A stretch of DNA of 24,124 nucleotides from Candidatus Saccharimonadota bacterium (GTDB lineage Bacteria > Eremiobacterota > Xenobia > Xenobiales > Xenobiaceae), in assembly GCA_004554425.1 (NCBI GenBank), contig SFMI01000012.1, positions 1-24,124 on the forward strand. The letters run 5' to 3'. The notes below the pieces were generated by a model. That model was not told the DNA's origin and did no database searches. It was given only the letters and a program-made list of their open reading frames with translations. Positions 15,192-22,936 of the stretch are shown here, in pieces. Every line of letters begins with the position of its first letter. Within the stretch, counting starts at the first letter, position 1. The position numbers and the translations under genes are program-made.

Positions 15192-16255
15192 TGTTCGACT
15201 TTAAATCGCTCCTCAATGACATGGAACAAAGCAGACGACGTTCCTTACTTTCGGTGGGTGTCGTTTGCTTTTTAGCTTTGGCTATGATTATCGGCCTAGG
15301 CGTTTTTAGCAGCACTTCTCAACTTAGAGAGCAGCCTTCTGCCTCACCAACTATGACTGGACGCGAGCTCTTTTATAAGGTGATGGAGCAAGAAAAAGCT
15401 GCCTTGGAGAAGCAAGCCGAACTGGAAGCTAGACAAGCCCAGACAACAACAGATCCGCTTGCCAAAGAGTATGCTCATACAACGACTACTCAAACAGATC
15501 AGAAAGCGGCCTCAAATACATCTACCGCAAAGCTAACCGTCAACAAAGTACGAAAAAACACTTCACAAGCAATTGCAAACGGACAAGCAGAAACGCTGTC
15601 CCAACCTATAGCTTCACCCGCAGCGAATAGCTCTCAGAGCACTAAGCATACTTCACCGTCTTCGTCAAAGGCAGATGCTCAACTCAAAACGGCTTCTCCA
15701 GAGAAAGAGAATCCTTATTTTTCTATTTTGCATGAGCCTTGGCCGCCTTCATCAGGTGCAGGAACAACCAAAGTAGAATCGACTTTTGTTCCTCGCTTAG
15801 GCTCCATGTTTCTCATGTTGTGCATAACGTGCACAATTATCTGGTTGTCTCTCAAAATCTTTGCCCCGCTGTTTAATAAATTTACCGGGGCGACAACTAC
15901 TCAAAAAAATCATCTACATATTGTTGAAAAAAAAGCCCTGGCCCCTAATAAGTCTATCGTTCTAATTGAAACTCACGGTCGACACCTTCTTTTAGGTATG
16001 ACCGATCAATCTATTACAACTTTGGCAAATTTTGACATTATTCCGCCCCAGCTTTCTTCAACGCCGAAAGAAAACAACTCTCAGGGAATTGTTTCGGAAT
16101 CAGCTGAGCCTTCTGAGTTAAAGTCTCCCTCCCCTCATCAAGTAGAGCCAGCTCCAGCCGATCTTGCTCAAGAGAGTCAAGGGAAAAAGAGAAATTTATT
16201 AAAGGAAGTAATTAGTCAACATCTTTCTTCTTTGTCATTGTCAAAGGATAAATAG
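15191..16255 (+). CDS. fliO: Flagellar biosynthesis protein FliO (long form)
   Basis: FliO assists assembly of the FliP pore. This 354-residue protein is far longer than the usual 100-150. It has an N-terminal membrane helix (about 20-42), a long Thr/Ser/Gln/Lys-rich linker (about 45-200) likely on the periplasmic side, a second membrane helix (about 203-225), and a cytosolic domain with LHIVEKKALAPNKSIVLIE and HLLLGMTDQSITTL, which is the recognisable FliO signature. A Pro/Glu-rich tail follows. It starts on the stop codon of the second fliN. Identification rests on the C-terminal half and position before fliP. Confidence 0.82.
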   Translation: MFDFKSLLNDMEQSRRRSLLSVGVVCFLALAMIIGLGVFSSTSQLREQPSASPTMTGRELFYKVMEQEKAALEKQAELEARQAQTTTDPLAKEYAHTTTTQTDQKAASNTSTAKLTVNKVRKNTSQAIANGQAETLSQPIASPAANSSQSTKHTSPSSSKADAQLKTASPEKENPYFSILHEPWPPSSGAGTTKVESTFVPRLGSMFLMLCITCTIIWLSLKIFAPLFNKFTGATTTQKNHLHIVEKKALAPNKSIVLIETHGRHLLLGMTDQSITTLANFDIIPPQLSSTPKENNSQGIVSESAEPSELKSPSPHQVEPAPADLAQESQGKKRNLLKEVISQHLSSLSLSKDK

Positions 16256-16325
16256 AGACTTATTTCAGCTCCATTCCGCTGCAAGTTAACTACCTCTCAG
16301 GTAGGGGATAAAGGCAAAAATAGCA

Positions 16326-16466
16326 AATCACACTCTGTGGAAAAATACCGTGGGCCGCACGGAAATTTACGCCTGTGGAGAATACGCATACCGTTACAAT
16401 CAAAAAACGGCGATGCATTTTTCGTAGAAGCAGGAAGCTCCCAATATCGCAAGTGGGAGTGCGTTC
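16326..16466 (+). mobile_element. Second decayed TnpB right end, between fliO and fliP
   Basis: On the plus strand the frame from 16326 reads LWKNTVGRTEIYACGE, then a stop at 16425 and KQEAPN. A TVGRT-x-IxACGE block followed by KQEAP is common at the C-terminus of IS1341-type TnpB proteins. A right-end hairpin follows (CTCCCA 16438-16443, TGGGAG 16454-16459) and then TGCGTTCAC. Only the 3' end is left. It accounts for most of the 240-base gap between fliO and fliP; the bases 16256-16325 show nothing else recognisable. The insertion lies inside a probable operon and in its sense. Confidence 0.65.
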
Positions 16467-16496
16467 ACTCATCTTGAGTATGAAGCGAGAAAAGAA

Positions 16497-17297
16497 ATGA
16501 ATTTTCGCCTAAGACGTATATTAACTATTTGTCTGCCGATTTTGGCCATCGCGATATTATTCTGGCTCTTTACAGATATTGCCAGCGCTCAGAATCCTTT
16601 TCCCCAGCTCAATATGCCCAACATCAGCATCAATGGAGCTAAGGCTAACGAAAAACAAACTTTTTCGACTACTCTGCTGCTGTTAGGCGGCTTGAGTTTG
16701 CTGTCGTTAGCGCCTTATATTCTGGCGATGTGCACGGCCTTCATACGTATAGTTATGACTCTGAGCTTCCTCCGTTCAGCTATGGGTACTCAGCAAGTGC
16801 CCCCTACTCAGGTACTTATGGGCTTGGCTCTATTCTTGACCATGTTTGTAATGGCGCCGGTAGGAGAGTCGATCAATAAAGATGCCTTACAACCATATTT
16901 GGCGGGAAAGATCTCTCAAAGCACTTTTTTTGCCAAAGCATACAAGCCCATTCAGTCTTTTATGCTATACCAAACTCGAGAAAAAGATATTCAGCTTTTC
17001 TTCGATATAGGACGCGTCAAGAACATAACCAAACGCGAAGATATTCCTTTTTATATTTTACTCCCATCTTTTGTACTCTCTGAAATCAAAACTTCATTCC
17101 AGATAGGTTTTCTTCTCTATGTACCTTTCTTAATTATCGACATGGTAGTAGCATCAGTACTGATGTCTATGGGTATGTTCATGCTCTCACCAATGTCAAT
17201 ATCTCTTCCATTTAAGCTGCTTCTCTTCGTACTTATAGACGGTTGGCACCTAATTATTAAAGGTGTAGTAGAGAGTTTCAATTATCCAAGATCTTAA
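16497..17297 (+). CDS. fliP: Flagellar export gate protein FliP
   Basis: FliP forms the pentameric core of the FliPQR export pore. At 266 residues it has normal length, with a cleavable signal peptide (1-31, ending ASA), then the FliP domain: LSLAPYILAMCTAFIRIVM, the conserved PPTQVLMGLALFLTMFVM, a periplasmic stretch, and LPSFVLSEIKTSFQIGF. Four membrane helices remain after processing. The ATG follows a modest GAGAAAAG, weaker than for most neighbours, perhaps because the TnpB remnant ends 30 bases upstream. A short 6-bp hairpin (17306-17325) precedes fliQ. Confidence 0.96.
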   Translation: MNFRLRRILTICLPILAIAILFWLFTDIASAQNPFPQLNMPNISINGAKANEKQTFSTTLLLLGGLSLLSLAPYILAMCTAFIRIVMTLSFLRSAMGTQQVPPTQVLMGLALFLTMFVMAPVGESINKDALQPYLAGKISQSTFFAKAYKPIQSFMLYQTREKDIQLFFDIGRVKNITKREDIPFYILLPSFVLSEIKTSFQIGFLLYVPFLIIDMVVASVLMSMGMFMLSPMSISLPFKLLLFVLIDGWHLIIKGVVESFNYPRS

Positions 17298-17345
17298 GCT
17301 AGACAATCGCTGATAATGTAGCGATAAAGAATTAAAGGAGGCAAG

Positions 17346-17642
17346 ATGTTAGTACTGGGAGCGGAAGTTTTTGATGACGGCTTCGTTTTGGCGCTTTGCA
17401 CCAAAGCTCTCTATCTAGTGCTTATTCTATCAGCTCCAATGCTGATGTCAGCTCTGTCCGTCGGTCTCATGGTCAGTATTGTGCAAGCAACTACTCAGGT
17501 GCAAGAGCAAACTCTCTCTTTCGTACCTAAAATCATTGCTACTTTCATGGCCATAGTTTTATGTGGCAACTGGATGTTTAATATGCTTTCCAGCTTCACC
17601 ATATCGACATTTGCTGATATTGCCCGTTTGGGGCCCAAATAG
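17346..17642 (+). CDS. fliQ: Flagellar export gate protein FliQ
   Basis: FliQ is the two-helix subunit that wraps the FliP-FliR pore. Its 98 residues are slightly above the usual 89. Both membrane helices are present (about 17-40 and 55-78), with SVGLMVSIVQATTQVQEQTL between them, the strongest FliQ signature. The start ATG follows AAAGGAGG. Six bases separate its stop from fliR. Confidence 0.95.
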   Translation: MLVLGAEVFDDGFVLALCTKALYLVLILSAPMLMSALSVGLMVSIVQATTQVQEQTLSFVPKIIATFMAIVLCGNWMFNMLSSFTISTFADIARLGPK

Positions 17643-17648
17643 AAGACT

Positions 17649-18434
17649 ATGACTGGCATGATGAGCGATCCGGCACTACAATTGCTGGGCGTTGGGCTGC
17701 TGGCTTTTGTCAGAATAGCTCTTATTTTTGTACAAGCGCCGATTTTAGGTAGTAACCATATTCCGAATACAGTGCTGGTCGGCTTTGCTGCAGCTATCAC
17801 GGTGGCCATCTACCCAACTCTACCTGTACCTAACGACATGCCTACCGATCTTTTTCCATTTTTCGGAGCTCTTCTTACTCAAGCATGTGTAGGATTGGTT
17901 ATAGGCTTTGTCTCATTTATTGTTATAGGCGCTGCCCAATTCGGCGGTGAAATGCTTGATATTCAGATGGGTTTGTCGTCAGCGGCCTCCTTCGACCCGG
18001 CCAGCCACGGCGCCATCAACTTGCTGCGTAAAGTCTTGTTCTATACATCCATGAACCTATATTTGGTGCTGGATGGCCATCATCAACTTTTTGCCGCAAT
18101 ATATAAAAGTTACCAAGTGGTACCTCTGACCTACTTCAATATGTCAGAGAATTTGGCCATGACGCTTTTGCGTATGACCAGCGATTTGCTAGTTATCGGT
18201 ACCCAAATCGCAGCGCCAGCTCTAGCGGCCTTGTTCATTGCTCAATGCGCTTTAGGTTTGCTAGCTCGCGTAGCTCCACAAATGAATATTTTTATGCTGA
18301 GTTTCCCTCTCAACATTGCCATCGGACTGATCCTTTTAAGACTTTCATACCCTCTAATTATGAGAGTTATGGGCAATCAGTTTGAAATAAACCTAGATCT
18401 TTTGCTACAATGCATAGGAATGATGAAGCCATAA
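17649..18434 (+). CDS. fliR: Flagellar export gate protein FliR
   Basis: FliR is the single-copy pore subunit that contacts FlhB. The 261-residue product has normal length and about six hydrophobic segments, with the family blocks RIALIFVQAPILGSNHIPN near the N-terminus and AAQFGGEMLDIQMGLSSAA in the middle. It follows fliQ closely and has only a weak ribosome site of its own, so coupling is likely. flhB starts 14 bases downstream. Confidence 0.95.
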   Translation: MTGMMSDPALQLLGVGLLAFVRIALIFVQAPILGSNHIPNTVLVGFAAAITVAIYPTLPVPNDMPTDLFPFFGALLTQACVGLVIGFVSFIVIGAAQFGGEMLDIQMGLSSAASFDPASHGAINLLRKVLFYTSMNLYLVLDGHHQLFAAIYKSYQVVPLTYFNMSENLAMTLLRMTSDLLVIGTQIAAPALAALFIAQCALGLLARVAPQMNIFMLSFPLNIAIGLILLRLSYPLIMRVMGNQFEINLDLLLQCIGMMKP

Positions 18435-18448
18435 GGAGGTGATATTAG

Positions 18449-19654
18449 ATGGGTGGTCAGGATAGCGACAAAACTGAAGAACCAACTGAGCATAAGTTAC
18501 AAGAAGCCCGAAAAAAAGGCCAAGTAATGAAAAGTCAGGAGGTAATATCCACCTGCCTGCTTTTGGCAACCGCCGGTGCAATGTACGGAGCCGGTGGCGG
18601 TATGTTGTCGAGAATACGTGAACTAACCGTCTATATTTGGGGCATGATACCAACCTATAACATGAATGCCCGCAGTCTTAACGGGGATATTTTCCACGTT
18701 ATGGTGACGATTCTGTTAGTATTGGCTCCTCTTTTAGCCGCAGGCTTTATGATGGCTATAGTAGCCAATTTAGCCCAAGTTCAGTTTATATTTTCTACCG
18801 AGACTCTCAAACCCAGCCTCAATAAGATCAATCCCTTAGAAGGCTTTAAGCGTATTTTCAGCGTCAAATCGGCCGTAGAATTGCTTAAGCAATTGGCAAA
18901 GTTGGGAATTATCGGTTACATATGCTACAAAGTTGTAGGCGAAATTATCCCTCAATTGCAAACAGCTCCAGCCCTTCCTCTACTGGCTACTTTAGAGTTA
19001 GTTGGCGTTACCGTAAAGAACTTAGTTATGAAAGTTTTAATCGGTATGGTAGCCATAGCTGGCCTGGACTACATCTTCCAGAAAAAGCAATTCATGAAGC
19101 AAATGCGCATGAGTATGCAAGATCTTAAAGATGAGTATAAAGAGACCGAAGGTAACCCTCAAGTAAAGGGTAAGCTTCGTCAGCTTATGCGCCAAAGCTC
19201 TCAAGGCGGCGGTGGTGGCGGTGGCAACATGATGAGTGAAGTTCCCGACGCTTCAGCCGTTGTAACTAATCCTACTCACTTAGCGGTAGCTTTACGTTAT
19301 AAGCAAGGGCAGGATCCCGTGCCTATCGTAGTTGCCAAAGGTGAGAATATGACAGCTGTTCAGATCAAAATCATGGCCGAAGATCACGATGTTCCCATTG
19401 TGGAAAATGTAGAATTGGCCAGAGCTTTGTTCAAAACTTGCGAACTTTCCGGTCCTGTGCCTACCGAGATGTACAAAGCGGTGGCCGAGGTGTTGGCTTA
19501 TGTAATTAAGCTGAAGAGGAAACGCGAGTTGTTGCGCCGTCGCCGTTTGGCCCGCAATGGCCCTCCGCGCCGTGCAGCTCGTGCTGCTACAGCCTCGCCT
19601 TCAATGCCCAAAACGCAATTTACGGCTAGAGGCATGGCTGCGGGAAGACGTTAA
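18449..19654 (+). CDS. flhB: Flagellar export switch protein FlhB
   Basis: FlhB controls the change from rod/hook to filament export. The 401 residues hold four membrane helices in the N-terminal half (after the typical KTEEPTEHKLQEARKKGQV) and a cytosolic domain with the self-cleaving NPTH motif (274-277), so the switch is expected to work. Two oddities: a seven-glycine run (about 253-259) just before the conserved EVPDAS segment, and a 45-residue strongly basic tail (RRRRLARNGPPRRAARA) that ends MPKTQFTARG followed by six residues, similar to the FliI N-terminus. Start ATG follows AAGGAGGTGA. Confidence 0.96.
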   Translation: MGGQDSDKTEEPTEHKLQEARKKGQVMKSQEVISTCLLLATAGAMYGAGGGMLSRIRELTVYIWGMIPTYNMNARSLNGDIFHVMVTILLVLAPLLAAGFMMAIVANLAQVQFIFSTETLKPSLNKINPLEGFKRIFSVKSAVELLKQLAKLGIIGYICYKVVGEIIPQLQTAPALPLLATLELVGVTVKNLVMKVLIGMVAIAGLDYIFQKKQFMKQMRMSMQDLKDEYKETEGNPQVKGKLRQLMRQSSQGGGGGGGNMMSEVPDASAVVTNPTHLAVALRYKQGQDPVPIVVAKGENMTAVQIKIMAEDHDVPIVENVELARALFKTCELSGPVPTEMYKAVAEVLAYVIKLKRKRELLRRRRLARNGPPRRAARAATASPSMPKTQFTARGMAAGRR

Positions 19655-19688
19655 TACTTGGTTAGCTTTTTAGCGAACTTTTCGTCCA

Positions 19689-19741
19689 AGACTCGCATTT
19701 AGACTGGCCCTATTTTGCTCAGCCAGTTTAAGTGTGAGTCT
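19689..19741 (+). promoter_or_regulatory. Long hairpin between flhB and flhA
   Basis: Bases 19689-19708 pair with 19722-19741 to give an unbroken 20-bp stem (three G-U pairs) around a 13-base loop. Outer arms are AGACTCGCA and TGTGAGTCT; inner arms are ACTGGC and GCCAGT. No T-tract follows. It may terminate, stabilise or process the message between the two genes. Confidence 0.55.
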
Positions 19742-19786
19742 GTTAGTGTTTAAACCAAAATCTAAAATAACTGGAGAAGTCGAATA

Positions 19787-21925
19787 ATGGGTGCCCAGCC
19801 CGGTGAAGAAAGCCTGTTAGGAAAACTAATGAAATACTCCGATATCGGCAGTGCTGTTGCTATTGTCGGTATCGTGGGTATGTTGATCGTTCCTCTCCCG
19901 CCCGATTTGCTCGATGTACTTCTGGCCTTTAACTTAGCTTGTGCTATCATTACAGTGCTCATTTCAATTTATATTGAAGAGCCTTTGCAATTCGCGGTCT
20001 TCCCTACCGTCTTGCTGGTAGCGACTTTGTTTCGTCTGGCTCTGGACGTCTCAGCTACGCGTATGATTTTGCTCCATGGCAACGAAATTGACATGGTAAC
20101 CAAAATGCCTACCGGAGCTGGCCATCTTATCCCTACGTTCGGAAAAGTTGCTGTAGGTGGCAACTTGATCGTAGGTTTCATTATGTTCATCATCTTGATT
20201 ATCATTCAGATCATGGTAATCACCAACGGTGCTGAACGTATCGCCCAGGTAGCCGCGCGTTTTAACTTGGACGCTATGCCAGGTAAACAAATGGCCATCG
20301 ACGCCGACTTACACGCCGGCAACATTGATGCTGATACAGCGCGTAAAAAGCGTAAAGATATTGAAAGAGAATCCGACTTCTACGGTTCTATGGACGGTGC
20401 CGGTAAGTTCGTAAAAGGTGACGCTATGGCGTCTATCGTGATTATGTTAGTAAACGTAGTCGGCGGTATCGGCATTGGCGTACTTTACCACGGTATGGAC
20501 GCAACCCATGCTTTAAATACTTACGCCATTCTTTCTATCGGTAACGGTCTAATGACGACCTTGCCTGCCTTCTTAATGTCTACGGCTATGGGTTTGGTCG
20601 TATCTCGTGCCGCTTCTGAATCCAACCTCGGCCGCGACGTTGTCGAACAAGTTTCCGGTCAGCCCGGCGCTTTGAAAATGGCCGGTTCTTTCATGTTGGT
20701 TCTGGCCTTCTTGTCTCTAATTGCCGGCTTACCTAAGTTCATGGCCTTCACCTTGGCTTGCATCGGTGGAGCCCTCTTCTTCTTAGGCAAACAGCTGGAG
20801 AAGAAGAATATGGAAGCTGTGGCTGTAGCTACAGGTGGTGCAGCAACAGCTCAAGAGCAAAAGAAAAAAACCGAGCAAAAGAAGCCCGAAAGCGTGGTTC
20901 AGCTCATGCAAGTCGACCCTATCTCTTTGGAAGTCGGCCGTGGCTTGCTCTCTTTGGTAGACCCCAATCAAGGTGCCAAACTTTTGGATCGTGTTACATC
21001 AATTCGCCGTCACATCGCTCTTGAATTAGGTATTGTAGTGCCAGGCGTACGCTTCCGCGACAACTTACAATTGAAGCCTAATGCTTATGTAATTAAGATT
21101 AAAGAAATTGAAGTTGCTCAAGGTGAAGTACAAGTAAACCAATTCTTGGCTATCGGTCCTGAAGAGAAGTTGAAGAATTTGCGCGGTACCAAAACTGTTG
21201 ACCCAACTTACGGTATGCCCGGCGTCTGGATTTCTCCCGAGCAACGCGGTGATGCTGAACGCTTAGGATGCATGATCTTCGACCCTGTAAGTGTTATAGC
21301 CACCCAGCTTACCGAAGTTGTCAGAACTCACGCTTCCGAAATGCTTGGTCGTCAGGAAGTTCAAGCCCTTATCGATACTGTCAAAAAGACCCACCCTGCC
21401 GTGGTCAAAGAAATTTTCCCCGATGCTTTGGGCTTGGGCGAAATCCAAAAAGTATTGCAAAACTTGGTCAAAGAGCGCGTCTCTGTTCGAGACTTGGTAT
21501 CCATTTTGGAAACCATGGGCGACAATGTCCATATTACCAAGGATCCAGAAATGCTCACCGAGTTCTGCCGCGTCAGCTTATCTCGAGTTATCTGTAAGGA
21601 TTATTGCAACAATGACGGTACCATCAACGTTATTACGCTCGATCCTAAAATTGAACAAATGATTCAAGGAGCCATTCAGCGCAGTGAGTTGGGTTCTTTC
21701 TTAACCTTGGATCCCAACTTAGGCCAAGAAATTTTGCAAGCAATTTCCAACCAAGCGAATGCCTTGCAAGAACGCGGTTTGCAACCCATACTTTTAGTAG
21801 CTCCGCAAATTCGTCCAGCTGTGCGTAAGCTCACTGAGCGTTCCTTCCCCAACTTGGTAGTGCTTTCTTGGAATGAAATTGCTCCCAAGATCAACGTAAA
21901 CTCTGTAGGTATGGTTTCCTTCTAA
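19787..21925 (+). CDS. flhA: Flagellar export gate protein FlhA
   Basis: FlhA is the nonameric gate that uses proton flow and docks chaperone-substrate complexes. At 712 residues it has normal length. The membrane half (about 20-330) contains the FHIPEP-family stretch FRLALDVSATRMILLHG and the cytosolic loop AIDADLHAGNIDADTARKKR, a hallmark of FlhA. A Lys/Glu/Gln-rich linker (about 340-370) leads to the cytosolic ring domain (about 375-712). The ATG at 19787 follows the weak site GGAG. It is the last recognisable flagellar gene; a hairpin follows it. Confidence 0.97.
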   Translation: MGAQPGEESLLGKLMKYSDIGSAVAIVGIVGMLIVPLPPDLLDVLLAFNLACAIITVLISIYIEEPLQFAVFPTVLLVATLFRLALDVSATRMILLHGNEIDMVTKMPTGAGHLIPTFGKVAVGGNLIVGFIMFIILIIIQIMVITNGAERIAQVAARFNLDAMPGKQMAIDADLHAGNIDADTARKKRKDIERESDFYGSMDGAGKFVKGDAMASIVIMLVNVVGGIGIGVLYHGMDATHALNTYAILSIGNGLMTTLPAFLMSTAMGLVVSRAASESNLGRDVVEQVSGQPGALKMAGSFMLVLAFLSLIAGLPKFMAFTLACIGGALFFLGKQLEKKNMEAVAVATGGAATAQEQKKKTEQKKPESVVQLMQVDPISLEVGRGLLSLVDPNQGAKLLDRVTSIRRHIALELGIVVPGVRFRDNLQLKPNAYVIKIKEIEVAQGEVQVNQFLAIGPEEKLKNLRGTKTVDPTYGMPGVWISPEQRGDAERLGCMIFDPVSVIATQLTEVVRTHASEMLGRQEVQALIDTVKKTHPAVVKEIFPDALGLGEIQKVLQNLVKERVSVRDLVSILETMGDNVHITKDPEMLTEFCRVSLSRVICKDYCNNDGTINVITLDPKIEQMIQGAIQRSELGSFLTLDPNLGQEILQAISNQANALQERGLQPILLVAPQIRPAVRKLTERSFPNLVVLSWNEIAPKINVNSVGMVSF

Positions 21926-21937
21926 ACTATATTTGGC

Positions 21938-21966
21938 GGCTGGAGCTACAATTCAAAGCTCCAGCC
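21938..21966 (+). terminator. Perfect hairpin after flhA, no U-tract
   Basis: GGCTGGAGCT (21938-21947) and AGCTCCAGCC (21957-21966) form a perfect 10-bp stem with a 9-base loop, 12 bases after the flhA stop. The next bases are TACAGAG, so it is not a standard intrinsic terminator, but the position suggests an mRNA 3' end. Confidence 0.5.
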
Positions 21967-22043
21967 TACAGAGTACGCTAAAAAAAACTCTTTCTTATAA
22001 TTTTGCCGCTGCTTAAAGCGAGAACGGAAGGTCAAAACAAGCT

Positions 22044-22361
22044 ATGGAAATGGAACCCAGAGTAGGTTTAAGTCCCGAAGAAATGATCGCCAACTTCAAT
22101 CGCATGTACCAAGATGCTTGGGAGAAAAGCCGCGAGCAAATAGATTGGCAAGCTATCAAAAGGCCCAATGCCGATTTATCCAAATGGATTTTGGAAGTTT
22201 TGGAAATTGTCATGGCTTCCTCACGCGACGCTATGACTTTTACTTTAATGGAAAATAATAAACGTATCGCCGAACAAATGGTTGAACAGGGCTTGCCCGT
22301 CCATATGGAAGAAGTACAGGATGACGGCTCTTCAGAGCTTGATTTTGATCGTTTAGCTTAA
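22044..22361 (+). CDS. Unknown 105-aa protein downstream of flhA
   Basis: I do not recognise it. It is acidic and mostly helical, with no signal peptide or membrane segment. Near the start it reads RVGLSPEEM (6-14), resembling the V-x-L-S-x-E motif of the two other unknown proteins around the cluster. A central amphipathic helix (about 46-80, KWILEVLEIVMASSRDAMTF) and an acidic end follow. The size suits an export chaperone or a small secreted protein, but no known chaperone family is visible. GGAAGG lies 12 bases before ATG, a rather long spacing. It has its own terminator. Confidence 0.75.
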   Translation: MEMEPRVGLSPEEMIANFNRMYQDAWEKSREQIDWQAIKRPNADLSKWILEVLEIVMASSRDAMTFTLMENNKRIAEQMVEQGLPVHMEEVQDDGSSELDFDRLA

Positions 22362-22386
22362 ATTTTCGCCATTACTAATATAAGGG

Positions 22387-22428
22387 ATACGCCTAACCAA
22401 ATATACTTTGGCAAGGCGTATTTTTTTT
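22387..22428 (+). terminator. Intrinsic terminator after the 105-aa gene
   Basis: ATACGCCT (22387-22394) pairs with AGGCGTAT (22414-22421), with CCAAA/TTTGG above it, followed by an eight-base T run. This is a clear rho-independent terminator 26 bases after the stop codon. Confidence 0.9.
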
Positions 22429-22440
22429 GTAATAAAGCGA

Positions 22441-22530
22441 TAAACAAACGGCAAAGATATAGTCGCCAAACCGGCAATAATGATTCTATACACTGCAAGC
22501 ATAGAAAAGGCCGATATAAACAAACAATCA
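22441..22530 (+). promoter_or_regulatory. Intergenic region with two TAAACAAAC sites
   Basis: TAAACAAAC occurs at 22441-22449 and 22517-22525. The second sits in ATATAAACAAACAATCAG, which matches 17 of 18 bases of the sequence in the flgB upstream region (2784-2801). A GCCGATAT sequence (22510-22517) resembles a sigma-28 -10 element but lacks a TAAA at the right distance. The next gene starts 35 bases downstream. Confidence 0.4.
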
Positions 22531-22564
22531 GAGGCCCTTCCCAAGCAAAGTGAGGTATGCAAGT

Positions 22565-22831
22565 ATGGATATATTAGGTGGTGTATTAGGAAATTTCTTT
22601 GCACAAAGTCAGCAAGCTCACAACCTGCAAATGATGGCTAACGACTTTCAAAATGCCCAAACTATTTATGCATCTATCGACGCTCAAGCGCAAAAGAGCG
22701 CTATGGAGCGTTGGAAAATTGCCAGTGATACTCAGACAAAAATCTTTGAAATCCAACAAGAAGTAACTGTCAATCGCGCTAAAACCCAAGACAAAATGTT
22801 CAATAAATGGTGCGATTATATTAAGTCTTAA
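22565..22831 (+). CDS. Unknown small helical protein (88 aa)
   Basis: Not recognised. I choose ATG 22565, nine bases after GAGG, over GTG 22550, which overlaps that site. The protein opens MDILGGVLGNFFAQSQQA and is otherwise almost all amphipathic helix, rich in Gln/Ala/Asn, ending KMFNKWCDYIKS. There is no membrane segment. Size and composition resemble small exported type III substrates such as needle- or rod-like proteins in general character only; no family signature supports a specific call. It lies between two other unknown genes downstream of flhA and is separately terminated from the first. Confidence 0.72.
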   Translation: MDILGGVLGNFFAQSQQAHNLQMMANDFQNAQTIYASIDAQAQKSAMERWKIASDTQTKIFEIQQEVTVNRAKTQDKMFNKWCDYIKS

Positions 22832-22869
22832 CTTTTCTTATTCTTACTATTACCTATAATCGTGAACTT

Positions 22870-22899
22870 TTTACACTCTGACCTTTGTAAACGCATAAA
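22870..22899 (+). promoter_or_regulatory. Possible promoter of the 290-aa gene
   Basis: TTTACA (22870-22875), 18 bases, then CATAAA (22894-22899) give a fair sigma-70 match. TGTAAACG (22887-22893 region), close to the reverse complement of TTGTTTACA, falls in the spacer. Confidence 0.3.
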
Positions 22900-22936
22900 A
22901 ATCAACTGACTAAATAATGCCAAGGGGGGCGAGCCA

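Noticed and set aside
2899..21925. Non-flagellar injectisome (type III secretion system) interpretation
   Set aside because: FlgB, FlgC, FliE, FliG, FliO and FliK are all present, and these mark a flagellum; no secretin or needle gene is recognised.
22510..22517. Sigma-28 promoter (GCCGATAT)
   Set aside because: The matching TAAA about 15 bases upstream is absent, so the resemblance is to the -10 half only.
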